A stretch of 64,000 nt of DNA from positions 363,075,238 through 363,139,237 of the forward strand of contig NC_085138.1 of assembly GCF_035046485.1 (NCBI RefSeq), written 5' to 3'. This DNA is from Aedes albopictus. Lineage: Eukaryota; Arthropoda; Insecta; Diptera; Culicidae. Positions 33,690-45,215 of the stretch are shown piece after piece. Every line of letters begins with the position of its first letter. Within the stretch, counting starts at the first letter, position 1. Under the pieces are notes generated by a model. It saw only the letters and a program-made list of their open reading frames with translations. It did no database searches and had not been told where the DNA came from. The position numbers and the translations under genes were made by a program.

Positions 33690-34375
33690 GGTAATGGAAT
33701 CTTTTGACAAGGCTTCTGTGAGATTTGTCAAATTTGCACTAATTTAAACAATGATTCACTCTGGAATTCCTGCATGAATTCCATCAGGAATTCAACTCAG
33801 GTTTGTGTGAGGAATTCCTTTTTATAAGCTTATAGGAACTTTTTGAAAGATTTCTACAGGAAATCCTTTAAAAAATCTTCCAAGAGGATCCTTAGAGGAT
33901 TCTCACTTATTTTTTCCATTTCTTCCAATATAACTTACAATAATGTCTCCAAGGATTCCTTTAGGAACTCCATTCAGCGAAATTCCAGGAACTCCTCTAA
34001 CGATTCCTTTTGAAAATTTCTCATGAATTCCGTCAAAGATTACTTTGGAAACTCTTTCAATGATTGCTTTGACAGCTTCTGCAAGGATGATTTCTGGACC
34101 TTCTTCAAGGATTTTCTCAGAAATTTTTCCACGGGATTGAACCTTTGGCTTTTTGATAACATTCTCATGAACTTTTCAAAACATTTTTCCGAAAAATTCC
34201 TAAGCTATACCTCCACGTATTTCTTTGAAAATTATTTCATCGTGATTGCAGTAATAATTCCTTCTAGGTTTCCTTCTATGATTTTCAACAGGATTTTGAA
34301 AAGGATTCCATTTGGTATTTCTCTAATAATTTCATTTAGAATTGCTCCATGATTTTTTCGGAAAAATCTTTTAGG
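33690..34375. repeat. Degenerate 12-bp repeat tract
   Basis: TTCCTTTAGGAACTCCATTC-type words. The plus ORF 34023-34352 is low-complexity (FFKDFLRNFS style) and not called. Confidence 0.65.
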
Positions 34376-34382
34376 TTTTCCA

Positions 34383-35078
34383 CACACGCTAAAACTGCTC
34401 AGCACTAAAATGTGTAAGACCTACTCATAAATGCATAAATTCATACCACTCATAAAATGTGTTTAAAGTTACACATTCACAAAATCTGCTCGTACACTAT
34501 TCTAGATGTGAAATAGCTATATTTTTTGTTCGCCAAGGTCACTTGTAAACCTAGCTAGATTGCCATACAGAAAAAAAATCAAGAAAAAATGCAACTTTAA
34601 CGATTTTGTGGACGCAGGAGCAGATTATGTGAATGTGTAACTCTTACACATTTTATGAGTGGTATGGAAATTATGCATTTATGAGTAGGTCTTACACATT
34701 TTAGTGCTGAGTGGCACGCTATGTCCAAAGGGAAGTATTATGAAAAGTGAATGTACCTCAAAGTTTATTCGCTAGAACCGTATTTTTGGACCTCTAGATT
34801 CAGAATATGTGAGATTTAAAATATCCATCTTGGGTTTTTTTCCCATATATTTTTATATGGGATAAAATTAACCTTAAAATGACTTTTTTCGCCATTTGTA
34901 ATAGGAAAAAAATCAAACAAATCGAAAAAAATCGAAAAACCCAAGATGAAATATTTTAAACCGCACAGATTCTGAAACTAGAGGTCCAAACCTACGATCC
35001 TATGGAATAACATTTGAGGTACATTCGATTTTCATAATACTTTCCTTTGGACATAGCGTGAGTGGTTTTACTGTGCAG
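34383..35078. mobile_element. MITE A, TIR arms about 110 bp, interrupted
   Basis: The left arm (34383-34510) and right arm (about 34600-34714, then 35066-35078) are reverse complements containing CAGCACTAAAATGTGTAAGA and ACTCATAAAATGTGT. The right arm is cut by MITE B; once B is removed, TAAAACCACTCAGCACTAAA aligns with TAAAACTGCTCAGCACTAAA at the left end. No ORF. Outer limits are approximate. Confidence 0.8.
34715..35060. mobile_element. MITE B, 346 bp, inserted in MITE A
   Basis: Begins CACGCTATGTCCAAAGG and ends with its reverse complement CCTTTGGACATAGCGTG. Arms of about 90 bp include GTACCTCAAA/TTTGAGGTAC. It is flanked by AGTGG at 34710-34714 and 35061-35065, a 5-bp target duplication within MITE A. 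Confidence 0.88.
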
Positions 35079-35084
35079 AACTTT

Positions 35085-35250
35085 CTTGAAGAAGTTCTTC
35101 GAACATTCCTCTAAAAATCCATTCCACAACTACTTTCCAAGATGATTTCCCACACAGTTTTCTCGAAAAGTTTTTCAAAAATTTATTCAAGTTTTTTTAA
35201 GGATTCTTCCAAGAATTTCTTCAAGAATTCCTCCAAGGGTAAATTCCGGA
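35085..35250. repeat. Degenerate 12-bp repeat tract
   Basis: TTCTTCAAGAATTCCTCCAA-type words. Confidence 0.55.
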
Positions 35251-35504
35251 GTTCATGCCATGGATGCTTCAGATATTTTTTATTCTTCAACCACTTAACC
35301 TTATTTTACAGTTCTTTTGTCTACTAGGGCACTGCATGAGCGATTCCAATTGGCAGCTGCACTTACGCTTTGTACATCGTCTAAATATATTCTATTCTAA
35401 TTATACTACATATATCGAACTGGTTGCCTTTGCGCTGCTGTCGCTTATCTACCCTGTGCATGGTAGAATTATGAGCACGAGGATGTTGTTGTGTGCACTG
35501 TGCA

Positions 35505-35712
35505 GCCACAGTTTATATTCGATAGCTTCCTCTGTCAATGACTATTTTGCATGTGTATATCGTGTGGCAGGCACGAAGACACTCTTTGCCCAAGGAAGCC
35601 AAGGAAGCCATTCTGAAATGTCCCTGGACCGACCAAGAATCTTACCCGTCACCCTATACATGGTCATGCTGAATACCCACAGCTTCACAGCTATGATTAT
35701 AGAGGCCCTGTG
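35505..35712 (-). mobile_element. Feilai-like SINE, diverged copy
   Basis: Matches 18661-18957 from the tRNA-like head (GGCATTCAGCATGACCATG area, here GGGTATTCAGCATGACCATG) through CGTGCCTGCCACACGATATA to the CATTGACAGAGGAAGC region. The B box is mutated (TAAGATTCTTGGTCGGTCC). An older copy than the one at 18.7 kb. Confidence 0.8.
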
Positions 35713-36589
35713 AACTAATTTTAATTTTTGATAAATACTGTAAAACAGTAAAAATAATGTCGAATAACATTTCAAAAGGTCCCATTTTTATTTCTTTTTT
35801 TTTTATTTCTGCCTTTCTCCACGCAGAAAAAAGCATGGTAAAATCAAACGTCACATTTGAAGCAAATTCAATCCATTTTTGAAACCAATATGCATTTTCT
35901 GGCAGGTTATGTTGGAAACAAATGTATTTTTTTTTTTTTGTGGCAGGTCGGCTCTACGGAAATATTTGTTTTCCAATTAAATTTACAAAGTCATTTCCTT
36001 TTCTAGGAAAACCCACTTCCCGCGTGGCACTTTCAATGCCAACATCATGTAGATAATATACGCTCCCGAAATCAATGGGATTTCGTGGAAACTTTTGGTG
36101 AAACTTGACTTTTTTGCAAGAGGAAATCTTGTTTGGTTCTGCAGCTGGAACTTGAGAGTTTTGTTTATGTTTTCGACGGCAGAACGGGGGGCTCTTCAAT
36201 GGGTATTGTAGAAATCAATATGTAACTGAGTTAGTTTTAAAAATTAATATTTTAGTTTTAAATATTTTATCGGTTTACCGAACAAACATGAATATTTTTG
36301 TTTCAAACAAACGAAATTTGTCTCCGTGTCGTTCACCTAAGTGCACTGAAATCCAAGATGGTGTCTCAAAATTCAAGATGACGGCTGTTTAATAAAGTTT
36401 CAGACTCTAAAACCATGCAAAATGGGTATATCTGGTATGGGGAAGAAGTCTGGAGTCAAAAAATGGCGACCAGAATATTCAAGATTGCAGTCTTAAATCC
36501 AAAGTGGCGGCTCAAATTTCAATATAGCTGCTTTTTCTTAAGGGTTTGACATTCAAACATCAAAAGCCAGATTAACGGTAAATTGAAGA
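35713..36589. other. Unassigned sequence with degenerate AAGATGGCGGC-like words
   Basis: No gene. About 36350-36540 holds repeated AATCCAAGATGG / ATTCAAGATGACGGC / CAAAGTGGCGGCT words, a degenerate tandem motif. Confidence 0.4.
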
Positions 36590-37165
36590 ATTAACCTAGG
36601 TCAAAATACACAGAAATGTTTCCTTCAGAAATCTCATTGAAAATTCCTGCCAGAATTTGTCTAGGTACTTTAGCAGAGATTCATTCAGAAAAGCCTGCAG
36701 TATTTTTTCCAGGAGTGCATATAGAGATTTCTTCAGGATATCCTCCAGATATTTCTCCATGTGTTTCCCCATAAATTTCTCCGACATTTACTGAAAAGAT
36801 ATCTCTAAGGATTTCTCTACGAAGAAGAAATATTCCCTAAGAGTTTCTACAGGAATTCTTTAAGGATTTTTTTTTCTAAGGGTCTTTGCAGAAGCTTATC
36901 TGGGCGCTATTTTCAAAGTAATCCTACAGGAGGTGCTTCAGAAACAAGTCCATAAATTCCTTCAGGAATGCTCGAGAAATTCTTTCATGGATTTTTTCAT
37001 AACATCAAAAGTTCAAAATTCCACCGGAAATTTCTCCATGGATTTCTTAAGAAAATTTTCCACAGCATGGCTAAAGAATTTTAATAAAAGACTTCTTCAT
37101 AGCGATTATTTTATAAACTAGTTTTGGAATTTCGCGCATAGCTTTTATTGAGAATTTCTCAAAGT
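36590..37165. repeat. Degenerate 12-bp repeat tract
   Basis: TTTCTCCATGGATTTCTTAA-type words. The minus ORF 36596-36787 (Lys/Glu/Leu/Phe-rich) is a repeat by-product. Confidence 0.6.
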
Positions 37166-37839
37166 ATTTGTTAGAATTCGGTGGCGAAGAAAGAGTGGTC
37201 TTCCGAGATTTTAAATATCCGCGTGTATTTGGAGATATTTTAATATCCTGCATGAAATTTTACGATTATAAGACTCATATTTTTGTTTGTTTAGTTGCTA
37301 CTCACGTTTAGTCAATCTTCGTGTTTTTGTCACTCCTATGTCCAAAATCGGTCCAAAATTCCTGACTAGCGTTGTGAGGTCTGATAGCATGTTATTTAAT
37401 AAATATTTTATCCAATTCAAGCATAATTTGTCTCAATTACCTGTAGGTCTTCGTGTTGAAATTAGATATTGATTTAGGTTAGCTTTAGTCTTAATTTGTG
37501 TCGCACGAAATTGTACGCTAAATCGAGGAAAAAAGGATAATTTTATATATATTCACATAGTATTAAGCTCAATTCACCTTTTAGTATATAATGACTTAGT
37601 TTAAGCAAACTTTTAATTATTAATTATTAAGAAGTAAACTATCAAACTTTAGCTTTAGAGATTGCATGTGTCTTCAATGACTTAGCTATTCACTCCTGCT
37701 GGCTTGTTTACATTTTTACCTCTCCCTCAATCCATCTCTATGAACAATAGCCCCTATCCATCGTCATCCATCGGCGCACGGCCACTCCGTAGATGGGGGT
37801 ACGATCAATAGGAGCGATACAACACCGTGGGGTTGTAAC
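37166..37839. other. Unassigned AT-rich sequence
   Basis: No gene recognised. The block at about 37690-37835 (CCATCGGCGCACGGCCACTC) is GC-richer and may be a fragment of another element. Confidence 0.3.
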
Positions 37840-38335
37840 AGTATTTGTCTAGGAAGTTTTTCAAAACTCCCTGCTGCAATTTCTTCAAAATATTAGCAGT
37901 TTTTTTTTCTGATATTCCTCTGGAGATTTATTCGAAAGTTTTTCCTGGGATTTTTGCATTAATTTTACTGAAGATTTCCTTAAAAATTTCTCTGAAGAAA
38001 TGTCAGAAATTCCCGCTCGGATTTCTTCTGATATATTCTGTCAGGGATTCATTCAAAAACATCTTCAGAGACTTCTTCTGAGTTTAAAGAATTTTGTCAT
38101 GAATTTCAGTGCAGGATTTCATCAACAGTTCTTTCATGTAGTTTTACAGAAATTCATCAAAAACTTGCTTAAAAAACAACAGATATTCTTAATTTTTTTT
38201 CCGGAAATTCTTCCAGGGGTCCCTCCAAGAATTCCATGGAAAAATCTTTCTGGGATTGCTGCAAAAATTCCTATTTTGGAAAATGCTGCTGTAGCTGAAA
38301 TTGCACAAAAAATGCCTGAAAGAATTCTTGAAAGA
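37840..38335. repeat. Degenerate 12-bp repeat tract, pyrimidine-rich on plus
   Basis: TTCTTCAAAATATT/CCTCTGGAGATTTATTC words; overlapping plus ORFs 37845-38081 and 38000-38347 are low-complexity and not called. Confidence 0.6.
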
Positions 38336-38412
38336 TTGATTAATTGATTGATTGATTGATTGTTTTGTCTTTATTATGGAGACTTTCAGCCCTTGGCTGG
38401 TTCGTCTCTTGC
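38336..38412 (-). repeat. Retroelement 3' end with hairpin and (CAAT)n tail
   Basis: Minus strand: ACGAACCAGCCAAGGGCTGA, AAGTCTCCATAATAAAGAC, then repeated CAAT units. This is another instance of the hairpin tail of the S2 SINE, here with a tetranucleotide tail and no SINE body. Confidence 0.7.
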
Positions 38413-39555
38413 TTGAAAGAATCTCCGAAGGAAATTCTAAAGAAATCCCTGGATGTTTGTCTCAAAGAATCCCTTCCTATTATAACTTTGGAGGATCCTA
38501 GAAGGAATTCTTGAAAGTTTTTTGGAGCTGTTCTTTGAAAAAAAAAATTCTTGGGAAAGTACTTGAAGAAACTTCATGAAATACTTCCCTAATTCCTGAA
38601 AAAGTCATGAGAAGCTTATTGAGGAACTCTGTTAGTTATTACAAGGAAGAATTGCTGAAAGGAGTCCTGCAGATATCCGAACAAAAATTTCCGAAGGAAT
38701 TACTTAAAAATGTGTGCCAAAGTTCCTGCAGAAATGGCAAATAAAGCTACTGGTGGATTTCTTGCATAAATCCACCAATAAATTTCTGAGGGATCCCTGG
38801 AGGATGTTTTCAAGTAATCCTAAGAAAAACTCCTGGAAATTTCTCTGTAGGAATCATGGAGAATTTTATGTGCAATTTCTTCAGGGATAATTGCATAAAA
38901 ATCGCAGGAAAAAAATCCTGAAGGAAATCCGGAAGAAACAAACAAAAAAATTAGAGAACTTCTGAATTTATTTTTTTGAAAAAAAATGGCTTTTCTGAAA
39001 GAATTCATGAAAACAAAACCTCGAAGAACAGGTGAACCCTCTGCAGATATAAGAAAATTAAGAAAGAATACCTTGATCAAGGTCTCAATTAACCCTAAGG
39101 AGGAACTTCTGGCGTAACTTCTTGAGAGTTTTCTAGTGAAAATTCTAAATAAATGCCTGAGAGAATCTTTGAATATATGGAACAAGACTTAAGGAAATTT
39201 TATAGAAATTGCATAAATAATTCCTGAAACAGATTAAGGAAAAAAAACTGCATTTTCAAAGGAAGCTCCAAGAGGATTTTTTGAATGAATATCTGAACTT
39301 ATCTCCAAATCTCTGTATTTTTAACCTGGAATTGTATCTTTTGAAAAAAAACTTTGGAAGAACTGCTCGATAATCCTTGAAGACATTTGTTGAATTCTTG
39401 AGAGATTTCCAGAAGAACTTCCTAAATAATCGCTTATCGAATCCCAGGTAGAATATCTGAACAAACCTTTCTTGAATCATTCTAGAAAATCCTGCGAGAA
39501 TCTTCTAAAAATCTTAATAAATCCTGAAAGAATCCCTAAAGGTATTTCTGGTGGT
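38413..39555. repeat. Degenerate 12-bp repeat tract, purine-rich on plus
   Basis: GAATTCTTGAAAG/GAAGGAATTCTG words. Minus ORFs 38820-39185 and 39256-39480 are low-complexity. Confidence 0.65.
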
Positions 39556-41461
39556 ATGGAGGTAATTATGGAGCAGTAAGGAAAAGGGAATAAATTCTAA
39601 AATACGTTTTGGATGAATCTGTTGTTGCTGAACTCAAGTTTCAGTCATTTGAAGTCATTCACATTTGGGTTATGGCCCCCATACGGCCTCTCAGTAGGGG
39701 CGCACAGACTAGCAAATCCAGCTCTGATTTTGACAGCACTGGTACATGGCGACATTTTTTAAAAACTTCAAAAAAGGCCACGGTGGTAATATGTTTGGGA
39801 ACTATGAACGATAACCAAACCGAATGATTTGGATAAGGATTAAAATTTGAAAACATATTATACATAGTTGAAGTGAAAGTAATATTTGAGGACATACAAT
39901 CTTATTTTTTTATTATTATTTAAGTGATTCGGTTTTTATTTTATACAACTATTTACTTACATAAACGTAATTCTTCGTCAGGATGGTAAAAAGATTTTTG
40001 TCGATACAATAGAGTTCACTAAAATTGCCAAATTATACAGTGATGAGATTAAAGGAAATCATGAGCTTGCGATCTAGTGAATTTCTATTTCCTTTAATCA
40101 AGCTGTTTAATGATGAAGCACTCAAATCAACCCCGTAAGTAACAAGTAACAAGAAGCCCGAAACACTTCTTGACTTGAAGTAGCATAGAAGCTCAACTAT
40201 GGGCATCACATCAAGAGAAATCACCCATCCAAGTCAGAAAACCACTCAATAAACTTTCCAAAAACCTAGACTGCCAGCCCACTACTGGCTGGGCTGGCAC
40301 TATTGTGGTGCTTTCTTCAAGGGATCAGAACCCGAAGTCAACCGAGAGGTCCATTGCATTGCATTGTAACAGTTGTGTTGGTGGTGTGGTTGGGGAATTC
40401 GGTTACTCCGGCCTCCTCGGTCTGCTTGCTGTCTGTAGCACTACCGGGGGAATGTGGTTCAAAATGCTAAAAAGTAAATGTTTCGTCAATGAGGCACGCT
40501 CGGTGTAGTACTAGATTTCTAGTAATGAGCTGAATTTTTGTATGATGAAGGTCAATTCTCCATTTCTACAATAAAGTGGTGCAAAAATCGTGGGTATTGT
40601 GATTCTTTGCCTGATTCGATGCTCTGCTGTTTGAGCACTCTAGTACTTCATCGATCGTGTCTTCTAATTTATTTGTCAAATATTAAAGGAATTTGTGTTT
40701 TTATATAGACCGTACAATATTTTTCTTGAAAAAAGCTGCTATTTCATTTCATTTAAAAAGTGCGCAGTGTTTGATGCATTTCGTACCATCTACCCCAAAC
40801 TTGTCGTCCTGCTGGAAGGGGTCAACCGAGGCTTTCGGTTTAACTTTTTACCACTCCAAGTCTGCAGCTGTAGAGTTGGCTGCGGAACATGGAATGCGGA
40901 AGAAGGAGTAGGCTCATCCATTGTCTTCCAACCAACCGGCAGTGAAGCCGGGCCTATCGTTTTCCTTGTTGGTCGGTCGGTCGGCCGGTCGTGGTGAAAT
41001 AGGCGCGCACTTTCTGGATAACAACATCCTTCGGACCAAAAACCCCCCATTCCCGGACGATTTCACTTTCGCTTGACAAAGGGCTCAAGTTGGTAAATGC
41101 GGGTTCAGTAGATCACAATGTTCATCGTTTTGCGCTCTCTTGCTCCTCAGACAGTCAGTGCTGGTCGAGAAGTGGACGACAGGATTGCAGACTTTTGGAT
41201 CGAAACGAAACGATACAGCAGTAGTAAGGCTTTGCCCGATGTTATGCCCTGTGCTGCTGGTGGATGTGTGGTTGTTCAGCGAAACGGTTAAACGGACCTT
41301 GACAGGATTTTCTCGCCTCCGTTTGAAATGAATAGATTGCATTTGCGGGGGTTTAGTTTGTATCAAGTTTTGGGAGAGCTCTCACTCTGTGCAGAAGAAC
41401 TTTAAAGAGACAGAAGTCTGAGATAAAATGCTTCATCGCGGTGAAGGTTCGAATAAAACTG
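39556..41461. other. Unassigned sequence, no gene seen
   Basis: Mixed AT-rich and GC-richer DNA with a short (GGTC)n run at about 40969-40990. Overlapping ORFs (40693-40911, 40695-40997, 40790-41050) conflict in frame and lack motifs. Confidence 0.35.
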
Positions 41462-41467
41462 AGATTT

Positions 41468-41673
41468 TTTTAAAAGACACAGACACGTTTAATGCTTCCA
41501 GTGAGCTATTTGCTCTTTGAAGGAAGCACGACACCAGACAACGGATTAGCATGCAACACCCAGTGGCACAGCCGAAAACTTTTTCTGACAGCTGCGGTGG
41601 GAATCGAACCCGCGCTCCTTAGCACGATGCGACTAAAGGCTTGGTGACCTTAGCCGCATGACCACGAAGCCAC
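41468..41673 (-). mobile_element. tRNA-derived SINE (third family)
   Basis: Minus strand from 41673: GTGGCTTCGTGGTCATGCGG (A box region), GCGGGTTCGATTCCCACCGC (B box), then a body with CCACTGGGTGTTGCATGC and an A-rich 3' end. AGATTT occurs at 41462-41467 and 41674-41679, a possible short target duplication. Confidence 0.75.
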
Positions 41674-41730
41674 AGATTTAAGTAACTGCAAGTAACTTTG
41701 CATAGCTACATACTTACTTTCTTACATTCA

Positions 41731-42051
41731 ATTATGAGCACCCACGGTGGTGCAGGGGCTGAATTGAAAAATCTCCATCCTGGGCAATTGACAGCCATCG
41801 CCTTGACCTATGTGGCCAGGTCAAATTTCTGTCGACTTCCGATAATTTCTTATTGAGGCTGCGGCGCCTCTGGGTCTGCCTCTGCTGCGATGTTCTGCTT
41901 TGTTCCAATCTAACGCTTGTTTGCAGATTTCGTTTCCGCCCCTGCGTAGAGTGTGGCCAACCAGCCTCCACTTTCGCTCCCGAATTTCTGTCGCAATCGA
42001 CGTTTGATGACATCGACGATGGAGGTCCACGTTGAATATCCAATTGTGAGG
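41731..42051 (-). pseudogene. Non-LTR element C-terminal/3' tail, copy 2
   Basis: The minus frame at 41821-42054 contains IATEIRERKWRLVGHTLRRG and KQALDWNKAEHRSRGRPRG, a pattern known at the C-terminus of RTE-like RT proteins (KWRxxGHTLR, QALxWNP, RGRPR). Distal sequence to 41731 is shared with 24645-24880. The fragment is cut at 42052 by the 3' end of the next RTE copy. Confidence 0.75.
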
Positions 42052-42069
42052 CATTACTTACCTTACCGA

Positions 42070-43645
42070 TCAGGCTAAGGCCAAGGTGGCCTCTGCTGTA
42101 CATAGCAGCCGTCTCCATTCCACTCTGTTCGTGGCTGTTTGTCTCCAGTTCCGCACTCTGCGTAGGGTTCGCAGATCGTCCTTCACTTGGTCGACCCACC
42201 TAGATCGCTGCGCTCCACGTCTTCTTGTACCGGTCGGATAACTCTCGAGAACCATTTTCGTCGGGTTGCTATCCGACATCCTGATGACGTGACCCGCCCA
42301 CCGTAGCCTCCCGATGTTCGCGGTATGGACGATGGTTGGTTCTCTCAGCAGCTGCTGCAGCTCGTGGTTCATTCGCCTTCTCCAAGTCCCGTCTTCCATC
42401 TGCACTCCGCCGTAGATGGTACGCAACACCTTCCGTTCGAAAACTCCAAGGGCGCGTTGGTCCTCTGCACGTAGGGTCCATGTTTCGTGCCCATAGAGGA
42501 CGACCGGTCTAATCAGCGTTTTGTAGATGGTTAACTTCGTGTTACGGCGAACTTTATTCGATCATAGAGTTTTGCGGAGTCCAAAGTAAGCACGATTTCC
42601 TGCCGCAATGCGCCTCTGAATTTCTCTGCTGGTGTAGTTGTCGGCGGTCACCAGTGAGCCCAAGTACACGAATTCTTCAACCACCTCGATTTCATCACCG
42701 TCGATATGAATTCGGGGTGGCGGGCGCGGTGATTCCTCCCTGGAGCCCTTTGCCATCATGTACTTTGTCTTCGACACATTAATGACTAATCCGATTCGTC
42801 TGGCTTCACTCTTTAGTTGGATGTACGTTTCCGCCATCGTCTCAAATTTACGAGCAATAATATCAATATCATCAGCGAAACCAAGCAGCTGAACGGACTT
42901 TGAGAAACTCGTTCCACTCGTGTTTATCCCCGCTCTCCTAATTACACCCTCTAACTAAAGCAATGTTGAACAGCAAGCACGAAAGATCATCACCTTGCCG
43001 TAACCCCCTGCGAGGTTCGAAGGGACTCGAGAGTGTCCCTGATACTCGAACTACGCACATCACTCGATCCATCGTCGCCTTGATCAACCGTGTCAGTTTA
43101 TCCGGGAATCCGTATTCGTGCATAATCTGCCATAGCTGTTCTCGATCGATTGTATCATACGCCGATTTGAAATCGATGAACAAGTGATGTGTGGCACGTT
43201 GTATACGCGGCATTCGGATGGCGAACATCTGGTCCGTTGTAGCGCGTACACCCATAAATCCAGCCTGATATTGCCCCATGAACTCTCTTGCAATCGGTGA
43301 TAGACGGCGGCAAAAAATTTGAGAGAGTACCTTGTAGGCAGCGCTCAGTAGTGTGATCACGCGATAGTTCCCGCAATCCAACTTGTCGCCCTTTTTGTAG
43401 ATGGGACACACAATACCTTCCATCCATTCCTCCGGTAATACTTCCTCCACCCAAATCTTGGTAATGACCCAGTGTAGTGCTCTCACCAGTGCTTCTCCAC
43501 CGTATTTTAGAAGCTCGCTTGGTAGTTGATCTGCTCCAGCGGCTTTGTTGTTTTTCAACCGGCCAACCTCCTCCTCAATCTCTTGGAAGTCAGGGGCCGG
43601 AAGTCTTTCGTCCTGTGCACATAGGGTATGTGTGCCATCAGTAAT
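42070..43645 (-). pseudogene. RTE-type reverse transcriptase and C-terminal region
   Basis: The first frame block (43558-42938 and slightly upstream) contains LKNNKAAGADQLPSELLKYG, EEWMEGIVCPIYKKGDK, YQAGFMGVRATTDQMF, THHLFIDFKSAYDTIDREQL (catalytic Asp) and RRGLRQGDDLSCLLFNIAL. A TTAG tandem duplication near 42955 shifts the frame; the next frame resumes with GVIRRAGINTSGT and LLGFADDIDII (the FADD box at about 42869-42880). It continues through ARRIGLVINVSKTKYMMAK, EVVEEFVYLGSLVTADN, a TGA at 42562, HETWTLRAEDQRALGVFERK, RLRWAGHVIRMSD and RRRGAQRSRWVDQVKDDL. The blocks 42837-42562 and 42429-42070 are in the same frame. Domain order and motifs match RTE-type elements. The copy cannot encode a functional protein. 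Confidence 0.88.
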
Positions 43646-43650
43646 CTCAC

Positions 43651-43810
43651 GCTCCCATATTCATCTTATTCGAAAACAAGCGATTACGGCACCGATTGAT
43701 TCCGTTCTTTGTGTTTACATGGGTGCTCACTTCTAACAAAAAATACAAAAATAAGAAATAAAACAAACAGCGCTTCAATCCTTTGTTTTTCGTAGGATGA
43801 AAATGGGAGC
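43651..43810. mobile_element. 160-bp MITE inside the RTE ORF
   Basis: The ends are inverted: GCTCCCATATTCATC at left and GATGAAAATGGGAGC at right, plus further CGAAAACAA/TTGTTTTTCG pairing. It is flanked by CAC at 43648-43650 and 43811-43813. Removing 163 bp (element plus one CAC) puts the endonuclease frame (44951-43818) exactly in register with the RT frame (43558-42938), which supports these boundaries and a 3-bp target duplication. Confidence 0.88.
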
Positions 43811-45215
43811 CACATGCTTAATAAGGGAACCAATACCCTACTCCTAGATCTATTACCACGCTACCTTCGGTACTTGCAACGTCGCCATTGAGGTGCTCAT
43901 CGTAATGCTGCCGCCACCTGTCGACCACCTCACGCTCGCTCGTGAGAATGTTCCCGTGATTATCTCGGCACATGTCGGCTTGTGGCACAAAGCCTCTGCG
44001 CGAGCGGTTCAGCTTCTCGTAGAACTTTCGTGTTTCCTTAGCGCGGTACAGCTCTTCCATCGCTTCGCGATCTCGTTCTTCCTGCTGGCGCTTCTTCATC
44101 CGGAAGACTGAGTTCTGCCTGTTCCGCGCCTGTTTGTAACGTGCCTCATTCGCTCTCGTACGGTGTTGCAGCATTCTCGCCCATGCTGCATTCTTCTCGT
44201 TTTTCAACTGTTCACATTCGCCGTCGTACCAGTCGTTTCTGTGATTCGGAGTCGCGAAACCTAGTGCTGTAGCCGAGGTACTACCTATGGCGGATCGGAT
44301 GTCCCTCCAGCCATCTTCAAGTGTAGCTGCGCCAAGCTGCTCTTCCGTTGGTAGGGCCACTGCTAACTGCTGCGCGTAGTCTTGAGCCACTTCTACGTTA
44401 CGCAGCTGCTCGATGTTGAGTCGCGGCGTGCGACTTCGACGCGTGGTGATAACTGTCGAAAGTTTTGAGCGCATGCATACAGCTACTAAGTAGTGATCCG
44501 AATCTATATTCGCACTGCGGTATGTGCGACTGCGGACATTGGTTATATCCGAGAAGAATTTACCGTCGATTAGAACGTGGTCGATTTGGTTTTCTGTTTG
44601 ATGGTCGGGTGATCTCCAGGTGGCTTTGTGGATATCTTTGCGGGGGAAGAAGGTGCTACGGACTACCATACCACGGGAGGCTACAAAGTTTACGCGTCGC
44701 TGGCCGTTATCATTCGATACGGCGTGCAGGCTGTTTCGCCCGATTACTGGTCGGTACATTTCCTCCCTTCCTACCTGCGCGTTCATGTCGCCGACAACGA
44801 TTTTCACGTCACACGGCGAGCAATCATCGTATGTTTGCTCTAACTGCGCGTAGAACGCTTCTTTCTCGTCATCAGGTCTCCCTTCGTGTGGGCAGTGGAC
44901 GTTGATGATGCTGTAGTTGAAGAAACGGCCCTTAACTCTTAACATGCACATCCGGCTGCCACCCGATCACACGTTGTCGCATCTTGCCCAACACTATAGA
45001 TCCTATTCCCAGTTCATTGGTGGTGCCACAGCTTTGGCAGAAGGTAGTCGCTCGATGCCCGCTTTTCCACACTTTCTGTCCAGTCCAACAAAGTTCCTGC
45101 AACGCCACGATGTCGAAGTTGCGGGGATGTAGTTCGTCGTAGATTATCCTGTCACATGCTGCGAAACCTAGTGACTTGCAATTCCATGTTCCAAGTTTCC
45201 AATCGTAGTCCTTAT
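43811..45215 (-). pseudogene. RTE-type APE endonuclease and linker
   Basis: From about 45215: KLGTWNCKSLGFAACDRI, VALQELCWTGQK (the LQE catalytic Glu motif) and NELGIGSIVLGKMRQRVIG. A frameshift near 44945 leads into the main frame 44951-43818, with VKGRFFNYSIINVHCPHEG, VGDMNAQVG, HKATWRSPDHQTENQIDHVL (endonuclease active-site stretch) and NIDSDHYLVAVC (the SDH box). The linker carries ARYKQARNRQNSVFRMKKRQ, RKFYEKLNRSRRGFVPQADM and RWRQHYDEHLNGD. The catalytic residues are retained, but the frameshift, the TAA near 43826 and the MITE make it non-functional. Its nearest relative in the window is 10720-12130. Confidence 0.9.

Noticed and set aside
39659..39895. Opposite-strand ORFs near 39.6-39.9 kb
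   Set aside because: Both about 75 residues, overlapping, with no motif; part of the AGCTCTGATTTTG word also occurs at 10710, suggesting a dispersed repeat.
44465..45132. Plus-strand ORFs of 71-146 residues
   Set aside because: Antisense to the RTE endonuclease frame; no motif in these frames.
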